Of a stretch of 64,000 nucleotides of DNA, positions 17,398 through 25,261 are shown one piece after another. Each line of letters begins with the position of its first letter. Positions within the stretch are counted from its first letter, which is position 1. The notes under the pieces are model-generated. The model saw only the letters and a program-made list of their open reading frames with translations. It searched no databases and was not told where the DNA came from. Origin of the DNA: Pseudomonas sp. WS 5079 (lineage in GTDB: Bacteria; Pseudomonadota; Gammaproteobacteria; Pseudomonadales; Pseudomonadaceae); NCBI RefSeq assembly GCF_012985465.1, contig NZ_JAAQWN010000006.1:186001-250000 (forward strand). Reading direction: 5' to 3'. Made by a program: the position numbers and the translations under genes.

Positions 17398-20300
17398 ATG
17401 CCCAGACTGCCGACCGTGCTACTGCTGTCGCTGCTGACCTGGACCGCAACGGCTGGCGCGTTGACTCTCACTGATGAAGAGCATGGCTGGTTGGCGGACC
17501 ACCCGGAGTTGCGCCTGGGCGTTGACGCATCGTGGCCGCCATTTGAATATCGCGACGAAGAAGGCCGCTATCAGGGCCTGGCCGCTGACTATGTACGACT
17601 GATCCAGGAGCGCCTGGGCATCAAGGTCAGGTTGATCGAGCCTGCCAACTGGAGCGCCCTGCTGGAGCAGGCCAAGAACAATCAGCTCGACCTGTTACCG
17701 GGCATCATGTCCACCCCGGAGCGCCAGGGTTTCCTGGCATTTTCCAGGCCTTACCTCGACTTCCCCATCGTCATTCTTGCCCACGAAGGCGGCGCCCAGC
17801 CCCGCTCCCTCAAGGACCTGTATGGACTGAAGATCGCCGTGGTGGAGAACTATGCCCCCCACGAATTGCTGCGCACCCACCACCCCGACCTGAACCTGGT
17901 GGCGATGCCCAACGTCAGCTCGACCTTGCAGGCCCTGGCCACCGATGAGGTGGACGCCGTCGTCGGCGACCTAGCCTCCAGTGTGTGGAGCCTGCGCCAG
18001 CTTAAGCTCGACGGTTTGTACGTTAGTGGCGAAACGCCTTATCGCTACCAACTGGCAATGGGCGTACCCCGCGAGAACAAAATGTTGATCGGCATCCTCG
18101 ACAAGGTGCTCGCCGACCTCAGCCCCAGCGAAATCAACGAAATCCAGGAACACTGGGTCGGCAATGTCATTGATCACCGAGCCTTCTGGACCGATCTGCT
18201 GCTCTACGGCCTACCTGCCGTGCTGCTGTTGAGTACCGTGCTGGCCATCGTGATTCGGATCAATCGCCGGCTCAGCTCGGAAATTTCCCGCAGGGTGGCC
18301 CTGGAACAGGAGCTGCGCAGCAGCGAGTACCATTACCGGGGATTGGTGGAAAGCCTGTCAGCCATCGCCTGGGAAGCAGACATCAGCGATTTCACCTACA
18401 GCTACGTGTCGCCCCATGCCGAGGAGCTGCTGGGCTATCCACGGGCGCACTGGCTGATCCCCGGCTTCTGGCGCAACATCATCCACCCTGCCGACCTGAC
18501 CCGTGCCGACAGCTTCTGCCAGCGGGAAACCCGCGCCAACCGCGACCACAGCATTGACTACCGGGTGATCACCGCCGATGGCCGTTGCTTGTGGGTCAGG
18601 GACATTGTCAGCCTGATCAAGCATGGGCATGAGCCGGTCATGCGCGGCCTGATGATCGATATCAGCGAGGCCAAGCGCACCGAGGAAGCGCTGCAGCTTT
18701 CGCAGGAGAAGTTCGCCTCGGTGTTCCAGCAATGTCCGGACATACTGGTGATCGCCCGCCTGTCCGATGGCTGCCTGCTGGAGGTCAACAAGGCATTCGA
18801 GGACCAGATTGGCCTGAGCGCCGCAGACGTGGTCGGTAAAACCGCCACCGAGCTGAACATCTGGGGCATCCAGGGTGTAGGCCCCAACCTGCTCAAGCGG
18901 GTGCAGACCACCAGCATCCGCAACCTGGAGATGCCGTTCCTGCGCAGCAATGGCCAGGCGTTCACCGGGCTGATCTCTGCCGAACCCTTCCAGCTCGATG
19001 CGACCGAAGCGTTGGTGGTGGTAGTGCGGGACATCACCCAACTGAAGGAAACCCAGCAACTGCTGCAGACTTCCGAAGAAAAGTTCGCCAAGGCCTTTCA
19101 CGCCTCGCCCGACGGCTTACTGCTGACGCGCCAGCACGACGGCCTGCTGCTGGAGGTCAATGAAGGCTTTAGCCGCATCACCGGCTTCAACAGTGCGATG
19201 TCCCTGGACCAATCGACCCTGGACCTGGGCATCTGGGTGGACTTGAACGAGCGCAAGCACATGCTCGATCTGCTACAACGCGACGGCCTGGTGCGCGACT
19301 TCGTCTGCCATATCCGGCGCAATGATGGCCAGATTCGCCTGTGCGAGGTATCCAGTCGCCCGCTGCCCATTGGGGATGACGACTGCATGCTGACCATCGC
19401 CCGCGACATTACCGAACGTCAGTTGATGCAGGAAAAACTGCAACAGGCCGCGACGGTTTTCGAAAGCACTGCCGAAGGCGTGTTGATCACCGATACCCGG
19501 CAGAACATCAGCGCGGTCAACCGCGCCTTCAGCGAAATCACCGGCTACAGCGAAGCCGAAGCCCTCGGCCATACCCCGCGCCTGCTCGCTTCCGGCCTGC
19601 ACGACAGCGCGTTCTACGCCGCCATGTGGCATCAACTGACGGCCAACGGCCACTGGCAAGGCGAAATCTCCAACCGACGCAAGAACGGCGAGCTGTATCC
19701 CAGTTGGCTGACGATCAACGCCGTGCGCAACCTCGAGCAGTCAATCACCCACTTCGTGGCAGTATTTGCCGACATCTCCAGCCTCAAGCACGCCCAGGCG
19801 CGGCTCGATTACCAGGCGCACCACGACCCGCTCACCGGCCTGCCCAACCGCACGCTGTTTGAAAATCGCCTGCAAACCGCCCTCAACAACCAACAGGAAA
19901 CCGGCAGCCAGGGCGCGGTGCTGTTTCTCGACCTCGACCGCTTCAAACACATCAACGACAGCCTTGGCCACCCGATTGGCGACCTGCTGCTCAAGGACAT
20001 CGCGGTGCGCCTCAAGGAGCAACTGCGCGATATCGACACCGTAGCGCGCCTGGGCGGTGACGAATTCATTATCCTGCTGCCCGGCCTGCAACAAGCCAGC
20101 GACGCCCAGCACCTGGCCAATAAACTGCTGGCCTGCTTCACCCTGCCCTTCCAGGCGGGCGAGCACGAGTTCTTTATCAGCGCCAGCATCGGCACCAGCT
20201 TCTATCCGCAGGATGGGATCGACGTCGCCACCTTGGTAAAAAACGCCGATGCCGCTATGTACCGCTCCAAGGCCAAGGGCCGCAATCGGGTTGAACGCTA

Positions 20301-21141
20301 CACCCAGGACCTCACCGCCCAGGCCAATGAGCGCGTCGCCCTCGAACACGAACTGCGCCGGGCCATAGAGCGCGATGAGCTGTTTCTGTACTACCAACCA
20401 AAGCTGAGCCTGGACACCCAACAACTGATCGGCGCCGAAGCCCTGATCCGCTGGCGCCATCCCACCTTTGGCGACGTACCTCCCGAACACTTCATCGCCC
20501 TGGCCGAAGAGAACGGCATGATCCTGCAAATCGGCGACTGGGTCCTGGAGCAGGCTTGCCGGCAACTGCATCAGTGGCGCAAGTGCTACGACGACTTCGG
20601 CCCCCTCTCCGTCAACCTCGCCGGGGCCCAACTGCGCCACCCCAACCTGTTGGGGCGCATCGAGCAACTGCTGCGCGACAACCGCCTGGAACCGGACTGC
20701 CTGCAACTGGAGATCACCGAAAACTTCATCATGAGCCAGGCCGAAGAAGCCCTGGAAGTACTGCATAAACTCAAGCACCTGGGCGTACAACTGGCCATCG
20801 ACGACTTCGGCACGGGCTATTCATCCTTGAGCTACCTCAAGCGCCTGCCCCTGGACTTCCTGAAAATCGACCAGTCCTTCGTCCGCGGCCTACCGGACGA
20901 TCCCCACGACGCCGCTATCGTGCGCGCCATCATCGCCCTGGGCCACAGCATGCAATTCACCATCATCGCCGAAGGCGTGGAAACCCCCGCCCAGCAAGCC
21001 TTCCTCGCCGACGAAGGCTGCGAACAAATGCAAGGCTACATCGTCAGCCTGCCTCTGCCTCCCGACATCTTCGCCGCGACCTTCCTTCACATGACCCATT
21101 CGGATTTTTCGGATAGCACAGTGGAGAAACCATCGTTATAA
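17398..21141 (+). CDS. Periplasmic-sensing PAS/GGDEF/EAL c-di-GMP protein
   Basis: Membrane-bound c-di-GMP enzyme of 1247 residues. It has a signal peptide (about 1-21), a family-3 solute-binding domain in the periplasm (about 30-255), a membrane span (about 263-285), about four PAS domains (310-805), then GGDEF and EAL. The cyclase motif GGDEF is at about residue 886, preceded by an intact RxxD inhibitory site (RDID). The EAL motif reads EALIRW near 1014 and later phosphodiesterase motifs (DDFGTGYSS, EGVET) are present, so both activities look possible. The solute-binding domain suggests an amino-acid-like ligand. I use the ATG at 17398 since the signal peptide begins there. Confidence 0.9.
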   Translation: MPRLPTVLLLSLLTWTATAGALTLTDEEHGWLADHPELRLGVDASWPPFEYRDEEGRYQGLAADYVRLIQERLGIKVRLIEPANWSALLEQAKNNQLDLLPGIMSTPERQGFLAFSRPYLDFPIVILAHEGGAQPRSLKDLYGLKIAVVENYAPHELLRTHHPDLNLVAMPNVSSTLQALATDEVDAVVGDLASSVWSLRQLKLDGLYVSGETPYRYQLAMGVPRENKMLIGILDKVLADLSPSEINEIQEHWVGNVIDHRAFWTDLLLYGLPAVLLLSTVLAIVIRINRRLSSEISRRVALEQELRSSEYHYRGLVESLSAIAWEADISDFTYSYVSPHAEELLGYPRAHWLIPGFWRNIIHPADLTRADSFCQRETRANRDHSIDYRVITADGRCLWVRDIVSLIKHGHEPVMRGLMIDISEAKRTEEALQLSQEKFASVFQQCPDILVIARLSDGCLLEVNKAFEDQIGLSAADVVGKTATELNIWGIQGVGPNLLKRVQTTSIRNLEMPFLRSNGQAFTGLISAEPFQLDATEALVVVVRDITQLKETQQLLQTSEEKFAKAFHASPDGLLLTRQHDGLLLEVNEGFSRITGFNSAMSLDQSTLDLGIWVDLNERKHMLDLLQRDGLVRDFVCHIRRNDGQIRLCEVSSRPLPIGDDDCMLTIARDITERQLMQEKLQQAATVFESTAEGVLITDTRQNISAVNRAFSEITGYSEAEALGHTPRLLASGLHDSAFYAAMWHQLTANGHWQGEISNRRKNGELYPSWLTINAVRNLEQSITHFVAVFADISSLKHAQARLDYQAHHDPLTGLPNRTLFENRLQTALNNQQETGSQGAVLFLDLDRFKHINDSLGHPIGDLLLKDIAVRLKEQLRDIDTVARLGGDEFIILLPGLQQASDAQHLANKLLACFTLPFQAGEHEFFISASIGTSFYPQDGIDVATLVKNADAAMYRSKAKGRNRVERYTQDLTAQANERVALEHELRRAIERDELFLYYQPKLSLDTQQLIGAEALIRWRHPTFGDVPPEHFIALAEENGMILQIGDWVLEQACRQLHQWRKCYDDFGPLSVNLAGAQLRHPNLLGRIEQLLRDNRLEPDCLQLEITENFIMSQAEEALEVLHKLKHLGVQLAIDDFGTGYSSLSYLKRLPLDFLKIDQSFVRGLPDDPHDAAIVRAIIALGHSMQFTIIAEGVETPAQQAFLADEGCEQMQGYIVSLPLPPDIFAATFLHMTHSDFSDSTVEKPSL

Positions 21142-21142
21142 T
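21137..21142 (+). promoter_or_regulatory. tRNA promoter -10 overlapping the upstream stop codon
   Basis: TATAAT ends 14 bases before the tRNA and overlaps the TAA stop of the GGDEF/EAL gene. A GC-rich discriminator follows. The -35 is not clear. Confidence 0.5.
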
Positions 21143-21156
21143 CCGCGACCTACTGA

Positions 21157-21233
<77 letters not shown>

Positions 21234-21238
21234 AATTG

Positions 21239-21266
21239 AAAGCCGCGCACTGCGCGGCTTTTTTTG
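21239..21266 (+). terminator. Terminator after the tRNA
   Basis: AAAGCCGCGC and GCGCGGCTTT pair around ACT and are followed by a run of T, six bases after the CCA end. Confidence 0.9.
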
Positions 21267-21364
21267 TTTCTGGAGGCTGGAAATCCAAGAGGCTGGCCGC
21301 TAACTCTCAGGGCCTACATTCAGCGCGCAGGGCATACATACCGCCAAGCCATGGAGAGGCCTGA

Positions 21365-21814
21365 CTACTGGGACACACCAACATATTCGTCCCTCCACTT
21401 TGCGAAGTCGGAGCGAGTCTTATAAATAACGTCATCAACTATATAAGCCCCTCTGGCAACTTCGCCAGGAAAATCAATAATAAACGCAAACCTTAAGCTA
21501 TAGCTTTCTGACGGTTGATGGCGATATCTCTCTTCTTCAGAAAGATCCTTAATGTACATTTTATTTTCACCAGGTCGTTTTTTTGAAAACGATTCCCAGT
21601 CGATGGCAACTCCATCTGGATTAATTATTCGATACCTTTCTGGCTGACTATCAACATTCCACACAATAAACGCACCATTCGGACCGTCAGCAACATTGCG
21701 AACAATACCAATCACACCTGGCTTCAAAATATTATTGTTTGCCCTATTCTTCGGCTCCAGCAGTGTAGTCCTATGACCATCAATAAAAACCTCAACCAAT
21801 GCTTTAGTACTCAT
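21365..21814 (-). CDS. Hypothetical protein, possible immunity-type accessory protein
   Basis: I do not recognise the family. The 149 residues are soluble, without signal peptide or membrane span, rich in polar residues, and end in a helix-like TRSDFAKWRDEYVG. I chose the ATG at 21814 because GGAG lies six bases upstream; in-frame TTG and ATG codons slightly further out overlap that site. The gene is visibly AT-richer than its neighbours, lies next to a tRNA, and is preceded on the same strand by a fragment resembling the tail of a larger protein (21902-22057). That layout is typical of an orphan toxin-immunity remnant (inference). Confidence 0.65.
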   Translation of the reverse strand: MSTKALVEVFIDGHRTTLLEPKNRANNNILKPGVIGIVRNVADGPNGAFIVWNVDSQPERYRIINPDGVAIDWESFSKKRPGENKMYIKDLSEEERYRHQPSESYSLRFAFIIDFPGEVARGAYIVDDVIYKTRSDFAKWRDEYVGVSQ

Positions 21815-21901
21815 GACGGACTCCATCAATTAGACTTTTAAACTTGAGTCTAAAATGCACCTACCGCCCCAACAACTGTGAAAACTAACAGAGCGCAATA
21901 A

Positions 21902-22057
21902 CTATTTTGAATATTTTCCATAACCCTCAGGAATTACGACTTTGAATATTCCTGGTGCACTCGCCGCTGAATAATTTTCGGTGTAGCGCACGCGCAAGAC
22001 TCGAAGATCTTTTTTGATCCAGTCGGCCAACGCGTTAACGAATGCTCCCCCCGTGAA
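21902..22057 (-). pseudogene. C-terminal fragment of an unidentified protein (possible toxin tail)
   Basis: A minus-strand frame ending at 21902 reads like real protein over about 51 residues (for example NALADWIKKDLRVLRVRY and GIFKVVIPEGYGKY). It has no start codon or ribosome site before it and upstream it runs into the first codons of the Lrp-type gene on the other strand. It is best explained as the decayed 3' end of a larger gene. The short tail followed 87 bases later by a small acidic gene suggests a polymorphic-toxin module, which is inference. Confidence 0.4.
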
Positions 22058-22105
22058 ATATGAGCCTGTAACATGCCCCAACCGCCACCCGCATCGGAGC
22101 CGCAC

Positions 22106-22567
22106 TTGTCTACCCCCCGCCCGCCCCTCCTCGATGAAATCGACCGCCAACTAATCGCCGCCTTACAGCTCAACGCCCGCGAGAGCGTGGCGATGCTCGC
22201 CCGGCAATTGGGGATTGCCCGTACCACGGTGACCTCGCGCCTGGCGCGCCTGGAAAAGACCCAGGTGATTACCGGCTATGGCGTGCGCCTTGGCCAGCGT
22301 GTGGTGGATGGTGGGTTACAGGCGTATGTGGGGATCACGGTGCAACCGCGCTCTGGCAAGGAAGTGCTGCGTCGACTCAGCGCCATGGCCCAGGTCCAGC
22401 AGTTGTGTGCGGTCAGTGGTGAGTTTGATTATGTGGCCTGGCTGCGCACCGATTCGCCGGAGCAACTTGATCAACTGCTGGACCAGATCGGCAGTGTCGA
22501 TGGGGTAGAAAAGACCACCACCTCGATCATCCTCAGCAACAAATTGGATCGCGGGCAGCCAATCTGA
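22106..22567 (+). CDS. Lrp/AsnC family transcriptional regulator, probably of lysine catabolism
   Basis: 153 residues: N-terminal winged helix-turn-helix (LLDEIDRQLIAALQLNAR through GIARTTVTSRLARLEK) and a C-terminal RAM ligand-binding domain (VSGEFDYVAWL). A TTG start at 22106 is preferred since GGAG sits six bases before it; an in-frame ATG at 22073 would add eleven proline-rich residues and has no such site. It precedes davB on the same strand by 146 bases. In P. putida an Lrp-type gene holds the same place, so it probably controls davBA in response to lysine or a product (inference). Confidence 0.88.
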   Translation: MSTPRPPLLDEIDRQLIAALQLNARESVAMLARQLGIARTTVTSRLARLEKTQVITGYGVRLGQRVVDGGLQAYVGITVQPRSGKEVLRRLSAMAQVQQLCAVSGEFDYVAWLRTDSPEQLDQLLDQIGSVDGVEKTTTSIILSNKLDRGQPI

Positions 22568-22713
22568 CCGCCATTTTCGTCACTTCGACTAAAAACAATC
22601 CAAAACGACGACACTTTGCGTCTTATTAACGAGCGCTACGCTCCCTAGAATGGCTGCCATCTTTTCCTATACTCCACGGGTCGTGCCCCGTGCAGTTGCC
22701 AGCAAGGTCAGCC

Positions 22714-24405
22714 ATGAACGCCACTAACAAGAACAATCGCCACCCTGCAGACGGTAAAAAACCCATCACCATCTTTGGCCCGGACTTCCCGTTCGCCTTC
22801 GATGACTGGATCGAACACCCGGCTGGCTTGGGCAGTATTCCTGCCGCCCACCATGGCGCCGAAGTGGCGATTGTCGGTGCGGGTATCGCCGGGCTGGTGG
22901 CCGCCTACGAGCTGATGAAGCTGGGCCTCAAGCCGGTGGTGTACGAGGCCTCGAAAATGGGTGGGCGCCTGCGGTCCCAGGCGTTTGAAGGGGCCGAAGG
23001 CATCATCGCCGAACTGGGTGGCATGCGTTTCCCGGTATCCTCGACGGCGTTCTACCACTATGTGGATAAGTTGGGCCTGGAGACCAAGCCCTTCCCCAAC
23101 CCGTTGACACCGGCCTCCGGCAGCACCGTGATCGACCTGGAAGGCCAGACCCATTACGCACAGAAACTCGCCGACCTTCCTGCGCTGTTCCAGGAAGTGG
23201 CTGACGCCTGGGCCGATGCATTGGAAGCCGGTTCGCAGTTCAGCGATATCCAGCAGGCCATCCGCGACCGCGATGTGCCACGCCTCAAAGCGCTGTGGAA
23301 TACCCTGGTGCCGCTGTGGGACGACCGCACGTTCTACGATTTCGTCGCCACTTCCAAGGCGTTCGCCAAGCTGTCGTTCCATCACCGCGAAGTGTTCGGT
23401 CAGGTCGGTTTTGGCACCGGTGGCTGGGACTCGGACTTCCCCAACTCGATGCTGGAAATCTTCCGCGTGGTGATGACCAACTGCGACGATCACCAGCACC
23501 TGGTGGTCGGTGGCGTGGCGCAGGTGCCCATGGGGATCTGGCGCCATGTGCCTGAGCGTTGCGCCCATTGGCCAGCCGGCACCAGCCTCAGTTCCCTGCA
23601 CCACGGCGCGCCGCGGGCCGGGGTCAAGCGCATTGCCCATGCCGCCGACGGTCGCTTCGCGGTGACCGACAATTATGGCGACACCCGGGAATACGCCGCC
23701 GTGCTGACCACCTGCCAGAGCTGGCTGCTGACCACCCAGATCGAATGCGACGAAAGCCTGTTCTCGCAAAAAATGTGGATGGCCCTGGACCGCACGCGCT
23801 ATATGCAGTCGTCGAAAACCTTTGTCATGGTCGACCGGCCTTTCTGGAAGGACAAAGACCCGGAAACCGGCCGCGACCTGATGAGCATGACCCTCACCGA
23901 CCGCTTGACCCGTGGCACCTACCTGTTCGACAACGGCGACGACAAGCCGGGGGTCATTTGCCTGTCTTACTCGTGGATGAGCGACGCCCTGAAAATGCTG
24001 CCGCAGCCCATTGATAAACGGGTCAAGCTGGCCCTCGATGCGCTGAAAAAGATCTACCCGAAAGTCGATATCAAGGCGCGCATCATTGGCGACCCGATCA
24101 CCGTTTCCTGGGAGGCCGACCCGCATTTCCTCGGTGCTTTCAAGGGCGCGTTGCCGGGCCACTATCGCTATAACCAGCGCATGTACGCGCACTTTATGCA
24201 AAAGGATATGCCGGCCGAGCAGCGCGGGATTTTCATCGCCGGCGACGACGTATCCTGGACCCCAGCCTGGGTCGAAGGCGCAGTGCAAACCTCGTTGAAC
24301 GCGGTTTGGGGCATCATGACCCACTTCGGTGGCAGTACCCACCCGCAAAACCCGGGGCCTGGGGATGTGTTCGATGAGATCGGCCCCATCGCCCTAGCCG
24401 AATAA
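22714..24405 (+). CDS. davB: L-lysine 2-monooxygenase DavB (FAD amine oxidase family)
   Basis: Flavoenzyme that converts L-lysine with O2 to 5-aminovaleramide, CO2 and water, the first step of the 5-aminovalerate pathway. The 563 residues match the family length. The dinucleotide-binding motif VAIVGAGIAGLVAAYE lies at about 51-66, followed by KMGGRLRS, and the FAD-contacting C-terminal GIFIAGDDVSW at about 510. Tryptophan 2-monooxygenase is the close alternative, but the davA partner 11 bases downstream supports lysine. Start fixed at the ATG 22714. An RpoD-like TAGAAT (22646-22651) and a short GAGCG/CGCTC stem lie upstream. Confidence 0.9.
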   Translation: MNATNKNNRHPADGKKPITIFGPDFPFAFDDWIEHPAGLGSIPAAHHGAEVAIVGAGIAGLVAAYELMKLGLKPVVYEASKMGGRLRSQAFEGAEGIIAELGGMRFPVSSTAFYHYVDKLGLETKPFPNPLTPASGSTVIDLEGQTHYAQKLADLPALFQEVADAWADALEAGSQFSDIQQAIRDRDVPRLKALWNTLVPLWDDRTFYDFVATSKAFAKLSFHHREVFGQVGFGTGGWDSDFPNSMLEIFRVVMTNCDDHQHLVVGGVAQVPMGIWRHVPERCAHWPAGTSLSSLHHGAPRAGVKRIAHAADGRFAVTDNYGDTREYAAVLTTCQSWLLTTQIECDESLFSQKMWMALDRTRYMQSSKTFVMVDRPFWKDKDPETGRDLMSMTLTDRLTRGTYLFDNGDDKPGVICLSYSWMSDALKMLPQPIDKRVKLALDALKKIYPKVDIKARIIGDPITVSWEADPHFLGAFKGALPGHYRYNQRMYAHFMQKDMPAEQRGIFIAGDDVSWTPAWVEGAVQTSLNAVWGIMTHFGGSTHPQNPGPGDVFDEIGPIALAE

Positions 24406-24416
24406 GGAGTCAAGCC

Positions 24417-25211
24417 ATGCGTGTCGCCCTGTACCAATGCCCGCCATTGCCACTGGATGTAGCCGGCAATCTCAAGCGCCTGCACCACGTCGCCCATGAA
24501 GCGGGCGATGCAGACCTGTTGGTGCTGCCGGAAATGTTCCTCACCGGCTACAACATTGGTGCGGAAGCGGTGGGCGCGCTGGCCGAGACGCAGGATGGAC
24601 CGGCAGCGCAAACCATTGCCGAACTGGCGCGCAATGCGGGTCTGGCGATTCTTTATGGCTACCCGGAGCGGGCCGAGGACGGGCAGATCTACAACTCTGT
24701 GCAACTGATCGATGCCACTGGCCAGCGCCGGTGCAACTACCGCAAGACGCACCTGTTCGGCGACCTCGATCACTCGATGTTCAGCGCCGGCGGCGACGAG
24801 TTCCCTATCGTCGAATTGAACGGCTGGAAGCTGGGGTTCCTCATCTGTTACGACCTGGAGTTCCCGGAAAACACCCGGCGCCTGGCCCTGGCCGGTGCCG
24901 AGTTGATCCTGGTACCGACGGCCAACATGGTGCCCTTCGACTTCGTCGCGGACGTCACCGTGCGGGCACGGGCCTTTGAAAACCAGTGCTATGTGGCCTA
25001 CGCTAACTACTGTGGGCATGAAGACCAGATCCAGTATTGCGGGCAAAGCAGCATCGCCGCGCCGAATGGCCAGCGTGTCGCCCAGGCCGGCCTGGATGAA
25101 GCGTTGATCGTCGCCACCCTCGACCATCAGTTGATACGTGACGCACAAGCGGCCAATCACTACCTCGCAGACCGGCGCCCCGAGCTTTATGCCGCGCTGC
25201 ACAAGCACTGA
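24417..25211 (+). CDS. davA: 5-aminopentanamidase DavA (nitrilase superfamily)
   Basis: Hydrolyses 5-aminopentanamide (5-aminovaleramide) to 5-aminovalerate and ammonia. The 264-residue protein shows the nitrilase triad: Glu39 in LPEMF, Lys110 in NYRKTHLFG and Cys144 in LICYDLEFPE. AAGGAG precedes the ATG and the gap from davB is only 11 bases, so both are one operon with linked steps. Other carbon-nitrogen hydrolases share these motifs; the assignment leans on the davB neighbour. Confidence 0.9.
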   Translation: MRVALYQCPPLPLDVAGNLKRLHHVAHEAGDADLLVLPEMFLTGYNIGAEAVGALAETQDGPAAQTIAELARNAGLAILYGYPERAEDGQIYNSVQLIDATGQRRCNYRKTHLFGDLDHSMFSAGGDEFPIVELNGWKLGFLICYDLEFPENTRRLALAGAELILVPTANMVPFDFVADVTVRARAFENQCYVAYANYCGHEDQIQYCGQSSIAAPNGQRVAQAGLDEALIVATLDHQLIRDAQAANHYLADRRPELYAALHKH

Positions 25212-25261
25212 CCACTGCGCTTTGCGCTAGCATAGGCACTTCCTACGTTCTGGAAGTGCTC

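Noticed and set aside
21234..22105. tRNA-flanking attachment site for an integrated element
   Set aside because: I looked for a second copy of the tRNA 3' end in the following 900 bases and saw none; no integrase is present.
22708..24348. A 546-codon minus-strand frame opposite davB
   Set aside because: Shadow frame; no start signal, davB motifs are clear.
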